Positions 36,216 to 45,262 of a stretch of 64,000 bases of DNA are shown here, piece by piece (the first letter of the stretch is position 1; each line of letters begins with the position of its first letter). The stretch is taken from assembly GCA_902762375.1 (NCBI GenBank), contig CACWNY010000020.1, positions 20,976 through 84,975 of the forward strand, in the 5' to 3' direction. The translations under genes were made by a program, and so were the position numbers. Under the pieces are notes generated by a model. It saw only the letters and a list, made by a program, of their open reading frames with translations, was not told the origin of the DNA and ran no database searches. The DNA is from an uncultured Ruminococcus sp. (GTDB lineage Bacteria > Bacillota > Clostridia > Oscillospirales > Acutalibacteraceae).

Positions 36216-36656
36216 ATGAAATTGCATGAACTTTCACCCGCACAGAAACGAAAAGAAGTCAAGCGTGTCGGCAGAGGACACGGTTCAGGACAGGGAAAGA
36301 CAGCAGGCAAAGGTCATAAAGGTCAGAAAGCCCGTTCAGGCGGTAGTATCAGACCCGGCTTTGAAGGCGGACAGATGCCCATGCAGAGAAGACTTCCCAA
36401 AAGAGGATTTAACAACATTTTTGCTAAAACAGTAGTTTGTGTCAACATAGGCTCTCTGGAGAAGAAATTTGAAGACGGTGCTGTTGTTGATGTACAGGCA
36501 CTCAAAGAGGCAGGACTGGTTAAAAATTCTTTTGACGCTGTAAAGATTTTGGGTAACGGAAATCTGACAAAGAAGTTGGAAGTTAAGGTGAATGCCTTTT
36601 CCGCATCTGCAAAAGAGAAAATTGAAACAGCAGGCGGAAAGACTGAGGTGGTTTAA
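36216..36656 (+). CDS. rplO: 50S ribosomal protein L15
   Basis: 146 residues from ATG 36216 (AAGGAGG 8 bases upstream; the in-frame GTG at 36207 is inside that spacing). [43 protein letters not shown] is typical. Ends one base before secY. Confidence 0.97.
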   Translation: MKLHELSPAQKRKEVKRVGRGHGSGQGKTAGKGHKGQKARSGGSIRPGFEGGQMPMQRRLPKRGFNNIFAKTVVCVNIGSLEKKFEDGAVVDVQALKEAGLVKNSFDAVKILGNGNLTKKLEVKVNAFSASAKEKIETAGGKTEVV

Positions 36657-37967
36657 TTGCTGAAGATAATTCGCAATGCGTGGAAGGTTCCCGACCTCAG
36701 AAAAAAATTATTTTTTACATTGATGATTATTGTTGTATTCAGAATTGGTTCGGTAATTCCCGTACCTTTTCTGGATATGGAAGCACTGCGTGAAGCGATG
36801 AGTAAGCTGACTTCTGTAGAAAGCGGTTCGATGTTTGCTTATCTGGACACACTTTCAGGTGGTGCTTTTTCGAACGCAACACTGTTCGCTATGGGTGTCA
36901 CACCCTACATCAACAGTTCCATTATCATACAGTTATTGACGGTTGCCATTCCCGCACTGGAAAGACTTTCCAAAGAGGGTGAAGAGGGCAGAAAGAAACT
37001 GGCTACCATTACCCGTTATGTCACGGTAGGTCTTGGTTTAATTCAGGGTATTGCTTACTTTATTTTCCTCAAGAGAAGTAATGTTCTGGAATATAGCAAT
37101 GGGTTTGATTTCTGGTTCTCGGCAGTGGTTATCGTATTGGTATTCACCGCAGGTACGGCTTTGATGATGTGGCTTGGCGAACAAATCAACCAGTATGGTA
37201 TCGGCAATGGTATTTCTATTCTGTTGTTTGCTGGTATCGTAGCAAGATTTCCGCTTATTGTCACCCAGATTACGCAGTTCTGGAATATGGCAATGCAGGG
37301 CGATACAAGATATTTTGTATTTGTACCTTTGTTTGTGGTTATCTTTCTGGCAGTTATGTGGGTTATCGTTTTTATGCAAGATGCAGAAAGAAGAATACCC
37401 ATTCAATATGCAAAAAGAGTTGTCGGCAGAAAGATGTATGGTGGTCAGAGCAGTTACTTGCCCATTAAGGTAAGTTTAGGTGGTGTACTCCCTATCATTT
37501 TCGCAAGTTCAATTCTTTCAATTCCCAGTACATTACAGTTGTTCTTCCCGAATATGTCGGGTTGGTTCAAGAGTTTCGTGGAACTTTTCTCCCAGAAAGG
37601 CTGGCTGTATCCTGTACTGTATTTTATACTGATTATCATGTTTGCTTATTTTTATACATCTATTCAGTATAATCCCATCGAGATGGCAAATAATCTTCGT
37701 CAGAACAATGGTACGATTCCCGGTTACCGTCCGGGCAAACCCACTACCGAATTTATCGCAAAGATACTCTCCAGAATTACGCTTATTGGTGCATTGTTCT
37801 TAGCCGTTATCGCAATTCTTCCGATTATTTACGGTAACTTGACGGGTATGTCTGCAATGTCATTGGGCGGAACTTCAATTATTATCGTTGTCGGCGTTTG
37901 TCTGGAAACAGTGAAACAAATGGAATCACAGATGATGATGCGTCATTACAAAGGATTCCTTGATTAA
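36657..37967 (+). CDS. secY: Protein translocase subunit SecY
   Basis: 436 residues, ten membrane helices. TTG start immediately after the rplO stop, with GAGGTGG as ribosome site. Channel motifs: FRIGSVIPVPFLD, GGAFSNATLFAMGVTPYINSSIIIQLL (plug and lateral gate), VVGRKMYGGQSSYLPIKVSLGGVLPIIFASS, FAYFYTSIQYNPIEMANNLRQNNGTIPGYRPGKPT. Main Sec channel. Confidence 0.98.
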   Translation: MLKIIRNAWKVPDLRKKLFFTLMIIVVFRIGSVIPVPFLDMEALREAMSKLTSVESGSMFAYLDTLSGGAFSNATLFAMGVTPYINSSIIIQLLTVAIPALERLSKEGEEGRKKLATITRYVTVGLGLIQGIAYFIFLKRSNVLEYSNGFDFWFSAVVIVLVFTAGTALMMWLGEQINQYGIGNGISILLFAGIVARFPLIVTQITQFWNMAMQGDTRYFVFVPLFVVIFLAVMWVIVFMQDAERRIPIQYAKRVVGRKMYGGQSSYLPIKVSLGGVLPIIFASSILSIPSTLQLFFPNMSGWFKSFVELFSQKGWLYPVLYFILIIMFAYFYTSIQYNPIEMANNLRQNNGTIPGYRPGKPTTEFIAKILSRITLIGALFLAVIAILPIIYGNLTGMSAMSLGGTSIIIVVGVCLETVKQMESQMMMRHYKGFLD

Positions 37968-37983
37968 TATTGGAGGTATTCTC

Positions 37984-38616
37984 ATGAACATTATTTTATT
38001 AGGTGCTCCAGGTGCAGGAAAAGGCACTCAGGCGGAGAAAATTTGCGAATTTCTGAACATTCCCACGATTTCTACGGGTAACATTATCCGTGCAGCGTTG
38101 AAAAACGGCACTGAAATGGGTCTGAAAGCAAAGTCCTATATGGACGCTGGTCAGTTAGTTCCTGATGATGTAGTTATCGGCATTATCAAGGAAAGACTGG
38201 CAGAAAGTGACTGTCAGAACGGCTTTATTCTGGACGGTTTCCCCAGAACCATTCCTCAGGCTGAGGCACTGGACAACATGGGTGTTGAAATCAACAAGGT
38301 CATTGATATTGAAGTGGCTGATGAAAACATCGTCAAGAGAATGTCCGGTCGCCGTGTTTGTGAAAAGTGTGGTGCAAGCTATCACCTTGAGTACAAAAAG
38401 CCCGACAAAGAAGGCATTTGTAACCTTTGCACAGGCACCCTTGTTCAACGCAAGGACGACCACCCCGATACCGTTCTTTCCAGACTGAAAGTCTATCACG
38501 AAGAAACCGAACCCCTCAAAGATTACTATGCTAAACAAGGCAAACTCACCATCGTAGAGGGTCAGGAAGAAGTAGCGGATACAACCGCATTGGTATTCAA
38601 GGCATTAGAGGACTAA
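37984..38616 (+). CDS. adk: Adenylate kinase
   Basis: 210 residues from ATG 37984 (GGAGG 8 bases upstream). P-loop LGAPGAGKGTQA, GFPRTIPQAEAL, and the long-form LID with zinc ligands CEKCGASYHL...CNLCTG, as usual for Gram-positive enzymes. Balances AMP, ADP and ATP; secY-adk-map is the usual order. Confidence 0.98.
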   Translation: MNIILLGAPGAGKGTQAEKICEFLNIPTISTGNIIRAALKNGTEMGLKAKSYMDAGQLVPDDVVIGIIKERLAESDCQNGFILDGFPRTIPQAEALDNMGVEINKVIDIEVADENIVKRMSGRRVCEKCGASYHLEYKKPDKEGICNLCTGTLVQRKDDHPDTVLSRLKVYHEETEPLKDYYAKQGKLTIVEGQEEVADTTALVFKALED

Positions 38617-38620
38617 TGTA

Positions 38621-39376
38621 ATGATTTCCGTAAAGACAAATCGTGAATTGGCTTTGATGAAAGAAGCGTGCCGAATTTCGGCAAATGCACTTAAAGTGGC
38701 AGGTCAGGCGATTGAACCTGGTATATCCACTAAGGAAATTGATGATATTGTCCGCAAATATATCCAAAAACAGGGTGCGACACCCTCGTTTTTGGGATAT
38801 GGCGGATTTCCTGCAAGTGCATGTATCTCAGTAAATCATGTGGTTATCCATGGCATACCCAGTAAAAAACAGAAGTTAAAGAATGGCGATATTGTCAGTG
38901 TTGATGTCGGTGCATTTATTAACGGCTTTCACGGTGACAATGCCTATACTTTTGCTTGCGGAGAGATTTCCAAAGAAGCTCAGGCATTGCTTGACGCTAC
39001 CAAAGAAAGTCTGTATCAAGGCATAGCACAGGCAAAGGCAGGCAACAGAATAGGCGATATCGGTCATGCCGTTCAGGAGTATGCCGAAAGTCGCAGTTAC
39101 TCGGTGGTACGAGATTTTGTCGGTCACGGAGTAGGTGCGAAGTTACACGAAGACCCCAGTGTTCCGAATTACGGGAAAGCGGGCAGAGGTGTAAGACTTG
39201 TTTCAGGTATGGTAATTGCCATAGAACCGATGATTACCGCAGGTGGTTATCAGGTGAAGGTACTTGATGACGACTGGACGACGGTCACAGCGGACGGGTC
39301 ATTAGCGGCACATTTTGAACACACAGTTGCAATTACCCCAGACGGTCCTGTTATTATGACAATTCCCGATATTTAA
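38621..39376 (+). CDS. map: Methionine aminopeptidase, type I
   Basis: 251 residues. Metal ligands are visible: D in VSVDVGAFINGFHGDNA, H in VGHGVGAKLHEDPSVPNYG, E in MVIAIEPMI and E in HFEHTVAITPDG. Removes initiator Met. Only 4 bases separate it from adk. Its stop (TTTAA) is followed at once by tandem H3 hairpins. Confidence 0.98.
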   Translation: MISVKTNRELALMKEACRISANALKVAGQAIEPGISTKEIDDIVRKYIQKQGATPSFLGYGGFPASACISVNHVVIHGIPSKKQKLKNGDIVSVDVGAFINGFHGDNAYTFACGEISKEAQALLDATKESLYQGIAQAKAGNRIGDIGHAVQEYAESRSYSVVRDFVGHGVGAKLHEDPSVPNYGKAGRGVRLVSGMVIAIEPMITAGGYQVKVLDDDWTTVTADGSLAAHFEHTVAITPDGPVIMTIPDI

Positions 39377-39675
39377 AGGCTTTGCCAAGTTAAGGGCTTT
39401 GCCTATGTTAAGGGCTTCGCCCTTAACAATCCCATCAGGGGCTTCGCCCCTGAACCCCACGAACTTTTTGAAAAAAGTTCGACAAAAACTTTTCTGGCTC
39501 ACTTCGTTCGGACTTTTCACTAAGTGTTAGCGGTGAAACTTGAAAGTTTTTTGTCCACTTTTTGAGGGAAGAGTGGGCGGGGTTAAGGGGTTGGGAACAC
39601 AGACACTGTGCGGCAGCCCCTTAGCAGGATTTTAAAGGGTTGGGAACACAGACACTGTGCGGCAGCCCTTTAACA
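39377..39675. repeat. Modular hairpin repeat, locus 10, inside the ribosomal cluster
   Basis: Three H3-like modules in tandem, then reverse H2 (CAGGGGCTTCGCCCCTG) and H1 (CGAACTTTTT/AAAAAGTTCG), the linker GCTCACTTCGTTCGGA, then a forward H1-H2-H3. In the forward H2 and H3 the loops each carry the same extra 20 bases (39591-39610 and 39640-39659). This is the whole gap between map and the KOW gene. Confidence 0.88.
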
Positions 39676-39693
39676 CAGAAAGGTAAAGGAATT

Positions 39694-39975
39694 ATGAAAG
39701 CAGGACAGATAGTGCAGGCTCTGGCAGGCAGAGATAAAGACAGATTTTTTGTGGTAACACACACAGACGGCAAATATGTAATGCTTTGTGACGGCAAAAC
39801 AAGACCTGTCGATAAACCAAAGAAAAAGAAAATTATCCATGTTCAAGAAACACAACACTTCGTTTCTTTGGAAGAAGTCCTGACCAACAAAGCGTTCCGA
39901 AAAGTTTTACATCAGTTCAATTATCCTAAGCAACACCCTAAGGAGGAAATCAGTTTATGTCCAAACAAGATGTAA
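39694..39975 (+). CDS. KOW-domain RNA-binding protein (L14e/L6e/L27e-like)
   Basis: 93 residues from ATG 39694 (AAAGG 8 bases upstream; a longer frame reads through the repeat and is rejected). [49 protein letters not shown] is the KOW fold found before infA in many Clostridia. Role is unproven; a ribosome-associated function is inferred from position. Its 3' end overlaps infA by 19 bases. Confidence 0.88.
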   Translation: MKAGQIVQALAGRDKDRFFVVTHTDGKYVMLCDGKTRPVDKPKKKKIIHVQETQHFVSLEEVLTNKAFRKVLHQFNYPKQHPKEEISLCPNKM

Positions 39976-40175
39976 TCGAAATTGAGGGTATCGTCACAGA
40001 GGCTTTACCGAATGCACAATTCAAGGTAGAACTCAAAAACGGTCATGTTATTCTGGCTCATATTTCAGGCAAGTTGCGTATGAATTTCATTCGTATTCTT
40101 CCCGGCGATAAAGTCACGGTGGAAATGTCACCGTATGACCTCACCAGAGGCAGAATTACATGGCGTAGTAAATAA
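39957..40175 (+). CDS. infA: Translation initiation factor IF-1
   Basis: 72 residues: [62 protein letters not shown], a full OB-fold IF-1. Binds the 30S A site. AGGAGG lies in the upstream gene. Confidence 0.98.
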   Translation: MSKQDVIEIEGIVTEALPNAQFKVELKNGHVILAHISGKLRMNFIRILPGDKVTVEMSPYDLTRGRITWRSK

Positions 40176-40217
40176 TATATCTCTATTGATTGTTTCTAAG
40201 AAAGGAATGATTATACA

Positions 40218-40331
40218 ATGAAAGTCAGACCTTCAGTTAAAAAAATCTGCGATAAATGTAAGGTTATCAAGCGTAAGGGTAAGGTAATGGTTATCTGCGA
40301 AAACCCTAAACACAAACAGCGTCAGGGCTGA
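40218..40331 (+). CDS. rpmJ: 50S ribosomal protein L36
   Basis: 37 residues: [20 protein letters not shown] then [18 protein letters not shown]11, C14, C27 and H32 are the zinc ligands of the zinc-binding L36 form. AAAGGAATGA precedes it. Confidence 0.97.
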   Translation: MKVRPSVKKICDKCKVIKRKGKVMVICENPKHKQRQG

Positions 40332-40341
40332 TAAAAAAGCA

Positions 40342-40370
40342 TTGACAAATTACCAGAAATATACTATAAT
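40342..40370 (+). promoter_or_regulatory. Internal promoter before rpsM (alpha operon)
   Basis: Consensus TTGACA (40342-40347), 17-nt spacer, TATAAT (40365-40370), 40 bases before rpsM. A perfect sigma-A promoter inside the cluster, so S13-S11-S4-alpha-L17 can be transcribed separately. Confidence 0.85.
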
Positions 40371-40409
40371 CAAAATATTGACTAATTCTAAATGGAGGTG
40401 CGACATAAT

Positions 40410-40778
40410 ATGGCTCGTATAGCAGGTGTAGACTTGCCGAGAGATAAAAGAGTAGAAATTGGTCTTACCTATATCTTCGGTATCGGACGCAAAACTGCCA
40501 GTGATATTATTGCTGCAACAGGGGTTAATCCTGACACCCGTGTAAGGGATTTGACAGAAGACGAAGTATCAAAATTAAGAGAATACATTGACCATAACTG
40601 CGTTGTTGAGGGTGACCTCAGGCGTGATATTGCTTTTGATATAAAAAGACTTATTGAAATCGGTTGTTACCGTGGTGTGCGTCACAGAAAGAACCTTCCT
40701 GTAAGAGGACAGCGTTCCAAGACAAATGCCCGTACCCGTAAAGGTCCGAGAAAGACCATGGCTAACAAGAAGAAGTAA
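40410..40778 (+). CDS. rpsM: 30S ribosomal protein S13
   Basis: 122 residues from ATG 40410 (GGAGG 12 bases upstream): [63 protein letters not shown]. Confidence 0.98.
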   Translation: MARIAGVDLPRDKRVEIGLTYIFGIGRKTASDIIAATGVNPDTRVRDLTEDEVSKLREYIDHNCVVEGDLRRDIAFDIKRLIEIGCYRGVRHRKNLPVRGQRSKTNARTRKGPRKTMANKKK

Positions 40779-40793
40779 GGAGGGGGTTGTACT

Positions 40794-41195
40794 ATGGCAG
40801 CACCTAAAGGAAAAAAGACGGTTGTACGCAGAAGACGCGAAAAGAAAAATATTGAGCGTGGTGCAGCACACATTCAGTCAACATTCAACAATACTATCGT
40901 AACTATTACTGATGTTCAGGGAAATGCTGTATCATGGGCAAGTGCAGGTGAACTTGGCTTCAGAGGTTCCAGAAAATCCACACCGTTTGCCGCACAGTCC
41001 GCAGCCGAAACTGCCGCTAAAGCAGCAATGGAACACGGTATGAAAACAGTAGAAGTTTATGTTAAAGGACCAGGTGCAGGCAGAGAAGCCGCTATCCGTG
41101 CTTTACAGTCTGCAGGTCTTGAAGTAAACATGATTAAAGATGTTACGCCGATACCTCACAACGGTTGTCGTCCTCCTAAGAGAAGACGAGTATAA
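40794..41195 (+). CDS. rpsK: 30S ribosomal protein S11
   Basis: 133 residues: [46 protein letters not shown] and [20 protein letters not shown] ... [19 protein letters not shown] lies upstream. Confidence 0.98.
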   Translation: MAAPKGKKTVVRRRREKKNIERGAAHIQSTFNNTIVTITDVQGNAVSWASAGELGFRGSRKSTPFAAQSAAETAAKAAMEHGMKTVEVYVKGPGAGREAAIRALQSAGLEVNMIKDVTPIPHNGCRPPKRRRV

Positions 41196-41217
41196 CAGAT
41201 AAGGGGGAAATTTTACT

Positions 41218-41820
41218 ATGGCAAAAAATACGCAGCCTATTGCTAAGCGTTGCAGAACATTAGGTATTGAACCTTCCGTCATGGGATATAACAAGAAAAC
41301 TTCCAACAGAAATCCCGGCGGTAACATGAGAAAAAAGAAAAGTGAATACAGCCTTCAGCTTACCGAAAAACAGAAGGTTAAATTTATATACGGCATTATG
41401 GAAAAACAGTTCCGTCACTACTACGACAAGGCCGCTAAGGCTGAGGGTAAAACGGGTACTGTTTTGCTGACTACCATTGAACGCCGTCTTGATAATGTTG
41501 TTTTCCGTCTTGGTCTGGCTTCCACCAGAAGAGAAGCAAGACAGCTTGTCAGTCATGCTCACTTTACCGTCAATGGTAAAAAAGTCAACATTCCTTCCTA
41601 TCTGGTTAAAGTAGGCGATGTGATTAAGGTTGCTGAAAAGAGCCGTTCCACTAACCGTTTCAAGTCTATCGCTGAGGGCGAAACCAAAGCTATCGTAGCT
41701 CCTAAGTGGCTTGAAAAAGATGCTGATTTGCTGGGCGGTAAAGTCGTTGCTTTCTGTGAAAGAGAAGATATCGACTTCCCTGTGGAAGAACACCTTATCG
41801 TCGAATTGTACTCCAAGTAA
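41218..41820 (+). CDS. rpsD: 30S ribosomal protein S4
   Basis: 200 residues. The N-terminal zinc cysteines of the C+ form are missing (only RCRTLG), so this is the C- form. S4 domain: TTIERRLDNVVFRLGLASTRREARQLVSHAHFTVNGKKVNIPSYLVKVGD. In many bacteria S4 represses the alpha operon. Confidence 0.98.
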   Translation: MAKNTQPIAKRCRTLGIEPSVMGYNKKTSNRNPGGNMRKKKSEYSLQLTEKQKVKFIYGIMEKQFRHYYDKAAKAEGKTGTVLLTTIERRLDNVVFRLGLASTRREARQLVSHAHFTVNGKKVNIPSYLVKVGDVIKVAEKSRSTNRFKSIAEGETKAIVAPKWLEKDADLLGGKVVAFCEREDIDFPVEEHLIVELYSK

Positions 41821-41874
41821 TCCGCTGTATTTATTTGTTTCCATTTATATATATTTGCAGGTTTACAAACAGAC

Positions 41875-41898
41875 GACAATGGATTTTTGTCCATTGTC
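41875..41898 (+). promoter_or_regulatory. Hairpin in the rpsD-rpoA gap
   Basis: GACAATGGA/TCCATTGTC, 9 perfect pairs around TTTTTG, 25 bases before the rpoA start and without a T tract after it. It may pace transcription or translation of rpoA, or be a decayed element. Confidence 0.4.
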
Positions 41899-41922
41899 CA
41901 ATGTCAATAGGGAGGTTCGCTG

Positions 41923-42876
41923 ATGATTGAAATTGAAAAGCCAAGAATAGAGATTGAAAAAATATCCGAAGATGGTTCCTTTGGCAGATTTGTCGTAGAA
42001 CCGCTGGAAAGAGGTTTCGGCAATACACTCGGCAACAGCTTAAGACGAGTACTCCTCTCCTCTCTGGAGGGTGTGGCGGTAAAATCGCTGAAAATTGACG
42101 GCGTGTTGCATGAGTTTTCGACAATTCCCGGTGTCAAGGACGATGTTACCCAGATTGTACTCAATATGAAGGGACTTATCGCTAAACTTTACTGCAACGG
42201 TGAAAAGACTGTCGAAATCAACAAGGAAGGTCCTTGTGTTGTGACGGCGGAGGATATTTCGGCTGACAGTGAGGTTGAAATTCTCAATCCCGATATGTAT
42301 ATTGCCACTCTCGACGAAGGGGCAAAACTCTACATGGAGATTACTCTTGACAAGGGCAGAGGCTATGTCGATAGCAAAGCCAATAAAGCCCGTATGAACA
42401 GTAATGTTAAAGGATTGTTACCTATTGACTCGATTTATACACCGGTACTTAAAGTCAACTATACAGTGGAAAACACCCGCGTCGGACAGATTACCGACTA
42501 TGATAAACTCTCGCTGGATATCTGGACAAACGGTGTGATTACCGCTCAGGAGGCAGTTTCTTTGGCGGCTAAAGTGCTTACCGAACATCTTAATCTGTTC
42601 GTGGAACTCGACGACACAGGCTCTACCACCGAAATTATGGTCGAAAAGGACGACAAGGGCAAAGAAAAAGTTCTCGAAATGACCATTGAAGAACTGGATT
42701 TGTCGGTTCGTTCGTTCAACTGTCTGAAGCGTGCCGGTATAAACACGGTTGAGGATTTAATCAACAAGTCTGAGGGCGACATGATGAAAGTTCGTAACCT
42801 CGGCAGAAAATCTCTGGAAGAAGTTATCGATAAACTGGAAACACTCGGTTTTTCTCTCCAGAGTGACGATGAATAA
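41923..42876 (+). CDS. rpoA: RNA polymerase alpha subunit
   Basis: 317 residues. N-terminal dimerisation domain [54 protein letters not shown]-terminal domain [49 protein letters not shown], which binds UP elements and activators. GGGAGG 8 bases before ATG. Confidence 0.99.
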   Translation: MIEIEKPRIEIEKISEDGSFGRFVVEPLERGFGNTLGNSLRRVLLSSLEGVAVKSLKIDGVLHEFSTIPGVKDDVTQIVLNMKGLIAKLYCNGEKTVEINKEGPCVVTAEDISADSEVEILNPDMYIATLDEGAKLYMEITLDKGRGYVDSKANKARMNSNVKGLLPIDSIYTPVLKVNYTVENTRVGQITDYDKLSLDIWTNGVITAQEAVSLAAKVLTEHLNLFVELDDTGSTTEIMVEKDDKGKEKVLEMTIEELDLSVRSFNCLKRAGINTVEDLINKSEGDMMKVRNLGRKSLEEVIDKLETLGFSLQSDDE

Positions 42877-42912
42877 TAATCTATAACATAAATGGTAAAG
42901 GAGTGAATTACG

Positions 42913-43254
42913 GTGCCGGGTACTAGAAAATTGGGAAGAGTAACTGCTCACAGAACAGCTATGCTCAGAGGCATGGTTACTTTCCTTTTTGAAAACGGAA
43001 AAATTGAAACCACTGTAACTCGTGCTAAAGAAGTCAAGGCTATGGCGGAAAAAATGATTACCGTTGCTAAGGTCGACAGCCTTCATAATAAAAGAATGGT
43101 TATGGCTTTCGTGACTAAGGAAGATGTTACGGCTAAGCTGTTCAAAGAAATCGCACCTAAATACGCAGATAAAAACGGTGGTTATACTCGTATTACTAAA
43201 CTGGGTCCCCGTCGTGGTGACGCCGCTGAAATGGCAGTTATCGAATTGCTGTAA
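42913..43254 (+). CDS. rplQ: 50S ribosomal protein L17
   Basis: 113 residues, GTG start: [48 protein letters not shown]. Last gene of the alpha operon. The ecfA-ecfA2-ecfT-truA genes that often follow in Firmicutes are absent. Confidence 0.98.
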   Translation: MPGTRKLGRVTAHRTAMLRGMVTFLFENGKIETTVTRAKEVKAMAEKMITVAKVDSLHNKRMVMAFVTKEDVTAKLFKEIAPKYADKNGGYTRITKLGPRRGDAAEMAVIELL

Positions 43255-43270
43255 TTTATGGCATTTTTTC

Positions 43271-43303
43271 GGAGATATCCCAAAGGGGATATCTCCTTTT
43301 TTT
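43271..43303 (+). terminator. Terminator of the S10-spc-alpha cluster
   Basis: GGAGATATCCC/GGGATATCTCC, 11 perfect pairs, AAAG loop, seven T. Confidence 0.93.
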
Positions 43304-43312
43304 GTTATTGCC

Positions 43313-43565
43313 GTTTAAAGGGCTGCCGCCCTTTAAAATCCTGCTAAGGGGCTGCCGCACAGTGTCTGTGTTCCCAACCCCTTAACCCCGCCCACTTTTT
43401 TGAAAAAAAGTGGACAAAAAACTTTTATGGCTCACTTCGTTCGGAACTCTTTATCTAGTTCTGGCTATGACAATTAAAAGTTTTTGTCGAACTTTTTTCA
43501 AAAAGTTCGTGGGGTTCAGGGGCAACGCCCCTGATGGGATTTTAAAGGGCAACGCCCTTTAATCG
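43313..43565. repeat. Modular hairpin repeat, locus 11 (reverse + forward pair)
   Basis: Reverse H3, H2 and H1, the linker GCTCACTTCGTTCGGAA, then forward H1 (CGAACTTTTTT/AAAAAGTTCG), H2 (CAGGGGCAACGCCCCTG) and H3. The reverse H2 loop holds the same 20-base insert as locus 10 (43358-43377, inverted). The rest of the gap to 43933 is AT-rich with the rplM promoter; nothing else was recognised. Confidence 0.87.
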
Positions 43566-43842
43566 GTAAAAATGAAATGAAATTTTCGTTATGTTATCAT
43601 CGTTTTTAAACTGGACTTATTGTAACAGAAGTAGAAGTTATTGTCAAGAGTTTATGAGAAAATAACTTTTTTTTGGTGAAAAGCTATAAATAGAATAAAA
43701 ATTACTGGATATTTTCCCCAATGAAATTCTGCCAGAAATACAGCTTTTTTAAAATAGAAAGTGAGTAATCCAGAGCTATCCAGAGAAAAACAGAGATTAA
43801 AGGAGTAATATTGCTGTAAATGAAATTTTTAAGAAAAAGGTG

Positions 43843-43871
43843 TTGACTTTAAGACGGGATTATGATATCAT
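43843..43871 (+). promoter_or_regulatory. Promoter of rplM-rpsI
   Basis: TTGACT (43843-43848), 17-nt spacer, TATCAT (43866-43871), 62 bases before rplM. Confidence 0.7.
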
Positions 43872-43884
43872 CTATTGGCTGAAA

Positions 43885-43907
43885 GTTTCGGAGAAATTTC
43901 CGAAAAA
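43885..43907 (+). promoter_or_regulatory. Hairpin in the rplM leader (candidate L13 autoregulatory leader)
   Basis: TTTCGGA-GAAATT-TCCGAAA forms a 7-pair hairpin in the short leader directly before AAAGGAG. Firmicutes often carry a small L13 leader RNA here; the match is by position only. Confidence 0.4.
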
Positions 43908-43933
43908 AATGAATTTGTAAAGGAGATTGGATT

Positions 43934-44362
43934 ATGTCTACTTTTATGGCAAAAAAAGGCGAAGTAGAGCGTAACTGGTATGTTATTGACGCAGCCGGCA
44001 AACCCTTAGGTCGTACCGCTGTTCAGGCTGCTACTCTTCTGAGAGGCAAACATAAACCTGAATTTACCCCTCATGTTGACTGCGGTGACTTCGTTATTAT
44101 TATCAACTGTGATAAAGCAGTATTGACAGGTCACAAACTTACTCAAAAATATTGGCACCGTCACACAGGCTATATCGGTCACCTGAAGTCCACCAGATAT
44201 GATACCCTCATGTCTACCAGACCTGAAAAGGCTATGGAACTCGCTGTAAAGGGAATGATTCCCTCAAACACCATCGGCAGAGCAGCTATGCTTCGTCTGA
44301 AATTGTTTGCAGGTGCTGAACACAAACATCAGGCTCAAAAACCTCAGGTATGGGATAAATAA
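43934..44362 (+). CDS. rplM: 50S ribosomal protein L13
   Basis: 142 residues: [70 protein letters not shown] 8 bases before ATG. First gene of the two-gene operon with rpsI. Confidence 0.98.
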   Translation: MSTFMAKKGEVERNWYVIDAAGKPLGRTAVQAATLLRGKHKPEFTPHVDCGDFVIIINCDKAVLTGHKLTQKYWHRHTGYIGHLKSTRYDTLMSTRPEKAMELAVKGMIPSNTIGRAAMLRLKLFAGAEHKHQAQKPQVWDK

Positions 44363-44379
44363 GAAGGGAGGCATTTTTT

Positions 44380-44781
44380 ATGTACGATAATAAACCATTT
44401 TTTTACGGCACTGGCAGAAGAAAAAGTTCTGTTGCCAGAGTAAGACTTTACCAGGGTACAGGTAAAATTACCATCAACGACAGGGATATTGATGAGTATT
44501 TCGGTCTTGATACTTTGAAACTCATTGTTCGTCAGCCTCTTGAACTCACCGATACTACAGAAAAATTTGATATTGTCTGTCGTGTTTCAGGCGGTGGCGT
44601 AACAGGTCAGGCGGGGGCTATCCGTCATGGTATCGCCAGAGCTTTGCTTCAGTTCGACAGCGAAAACCTTAGAGCATCCCTTAAAAAAGCTGGCTTCCTT
44701 ACCCGTGACCCCAGAATGAAAGAGCGTAAAAAATACGGTCTTAAAGCTGCCCGTAGAGCTCCTCAGTTCTCTAAAAGATAA
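44380..44781 (+). CDS. rpsI: 30S ribosomal protein S9
   Basis: 133 residues: [35 protein letters not shown] ... [14 protein letters not shown] ... [29 protein letters not shown], whose basic tail reaches the P-site tRNA. 17 bases after rplM. Confidence 0.98.
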   Translation: MYDNKPFFYGTGRRKSSVARVRLYQGTGKITINDRDIDEYFGLDTLKLIVRQPLELTDTTEKFDIVCRVSGGGVTGQAGAIRHGIARALLQFDSENLRASLKKAGFLTRDPRMKERKKYGLKAARRAPQFSKR

Positions 44782-44797
44782 TTTCTTTGACTTTTCG

Positions 44798-44829
44798 GAC
44801 ATTCATCTTTATGATGAATGTCTTTTTAT
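44798..44829 (+). terminator. Terminator of rplM-rpsI
   Basis: GACATTCATC/GATGAATGTC, 10 pairs, five-base loop, then TTTTTATTT. Confidence 0.92.
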
Positions 44830-44934
44830 TTGATTTGTATGAGGGAATATGTGAAAAAATATTTCGTTGTGTAATATAAACAAAAAATTCAAAAAAACTT
44901 TTCAAATTTTCTGTATTAACTTTTAAAATCTTTC

Positions 44935-44963
44935 TTGAAAAATGGAAAAGTAAAATATATAAT
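44935..44963 (+). promoter_or_regulatory. Promoter of the giant fibro-slime gene
   Basis: TTGAAA (44935-44940), 17-nt spacer, TATAAT (44958-44963). It leaves a leader of about 290 bases with imperfect stems (CCGTTT...AAACGG around 45000-45030) and a run of seven T at 45141-45147. No known riboswitch was recognised. Confidence 0.65.
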
Positions 44964-45262
44964 AAAAACTGACGAATAGTTTAAACTTTCCGCTCTTGCC
45001 GTTTGTGAATATTAACTGTATTCTGAAACGGTCGGCAGAACGAAAAACAATGCTGAATAACAAATATGTGACAAGTTCAATACAGCTCATGAAAACTGAC
45101 CGTTCACTCCAAATTGCCACCATCGGGAGAAAATCGGCGTTTTTTTAGCAGATATTTAATTTGTGGGAGGTCAGCAAAAGAAAGGTGTGTTGCTTTAAAA
45201 ATTTATTTTAAGGTAAAGAGTTGAGAAAACAAAAATTTACACATTCAAGGAGGTAAGAATTT

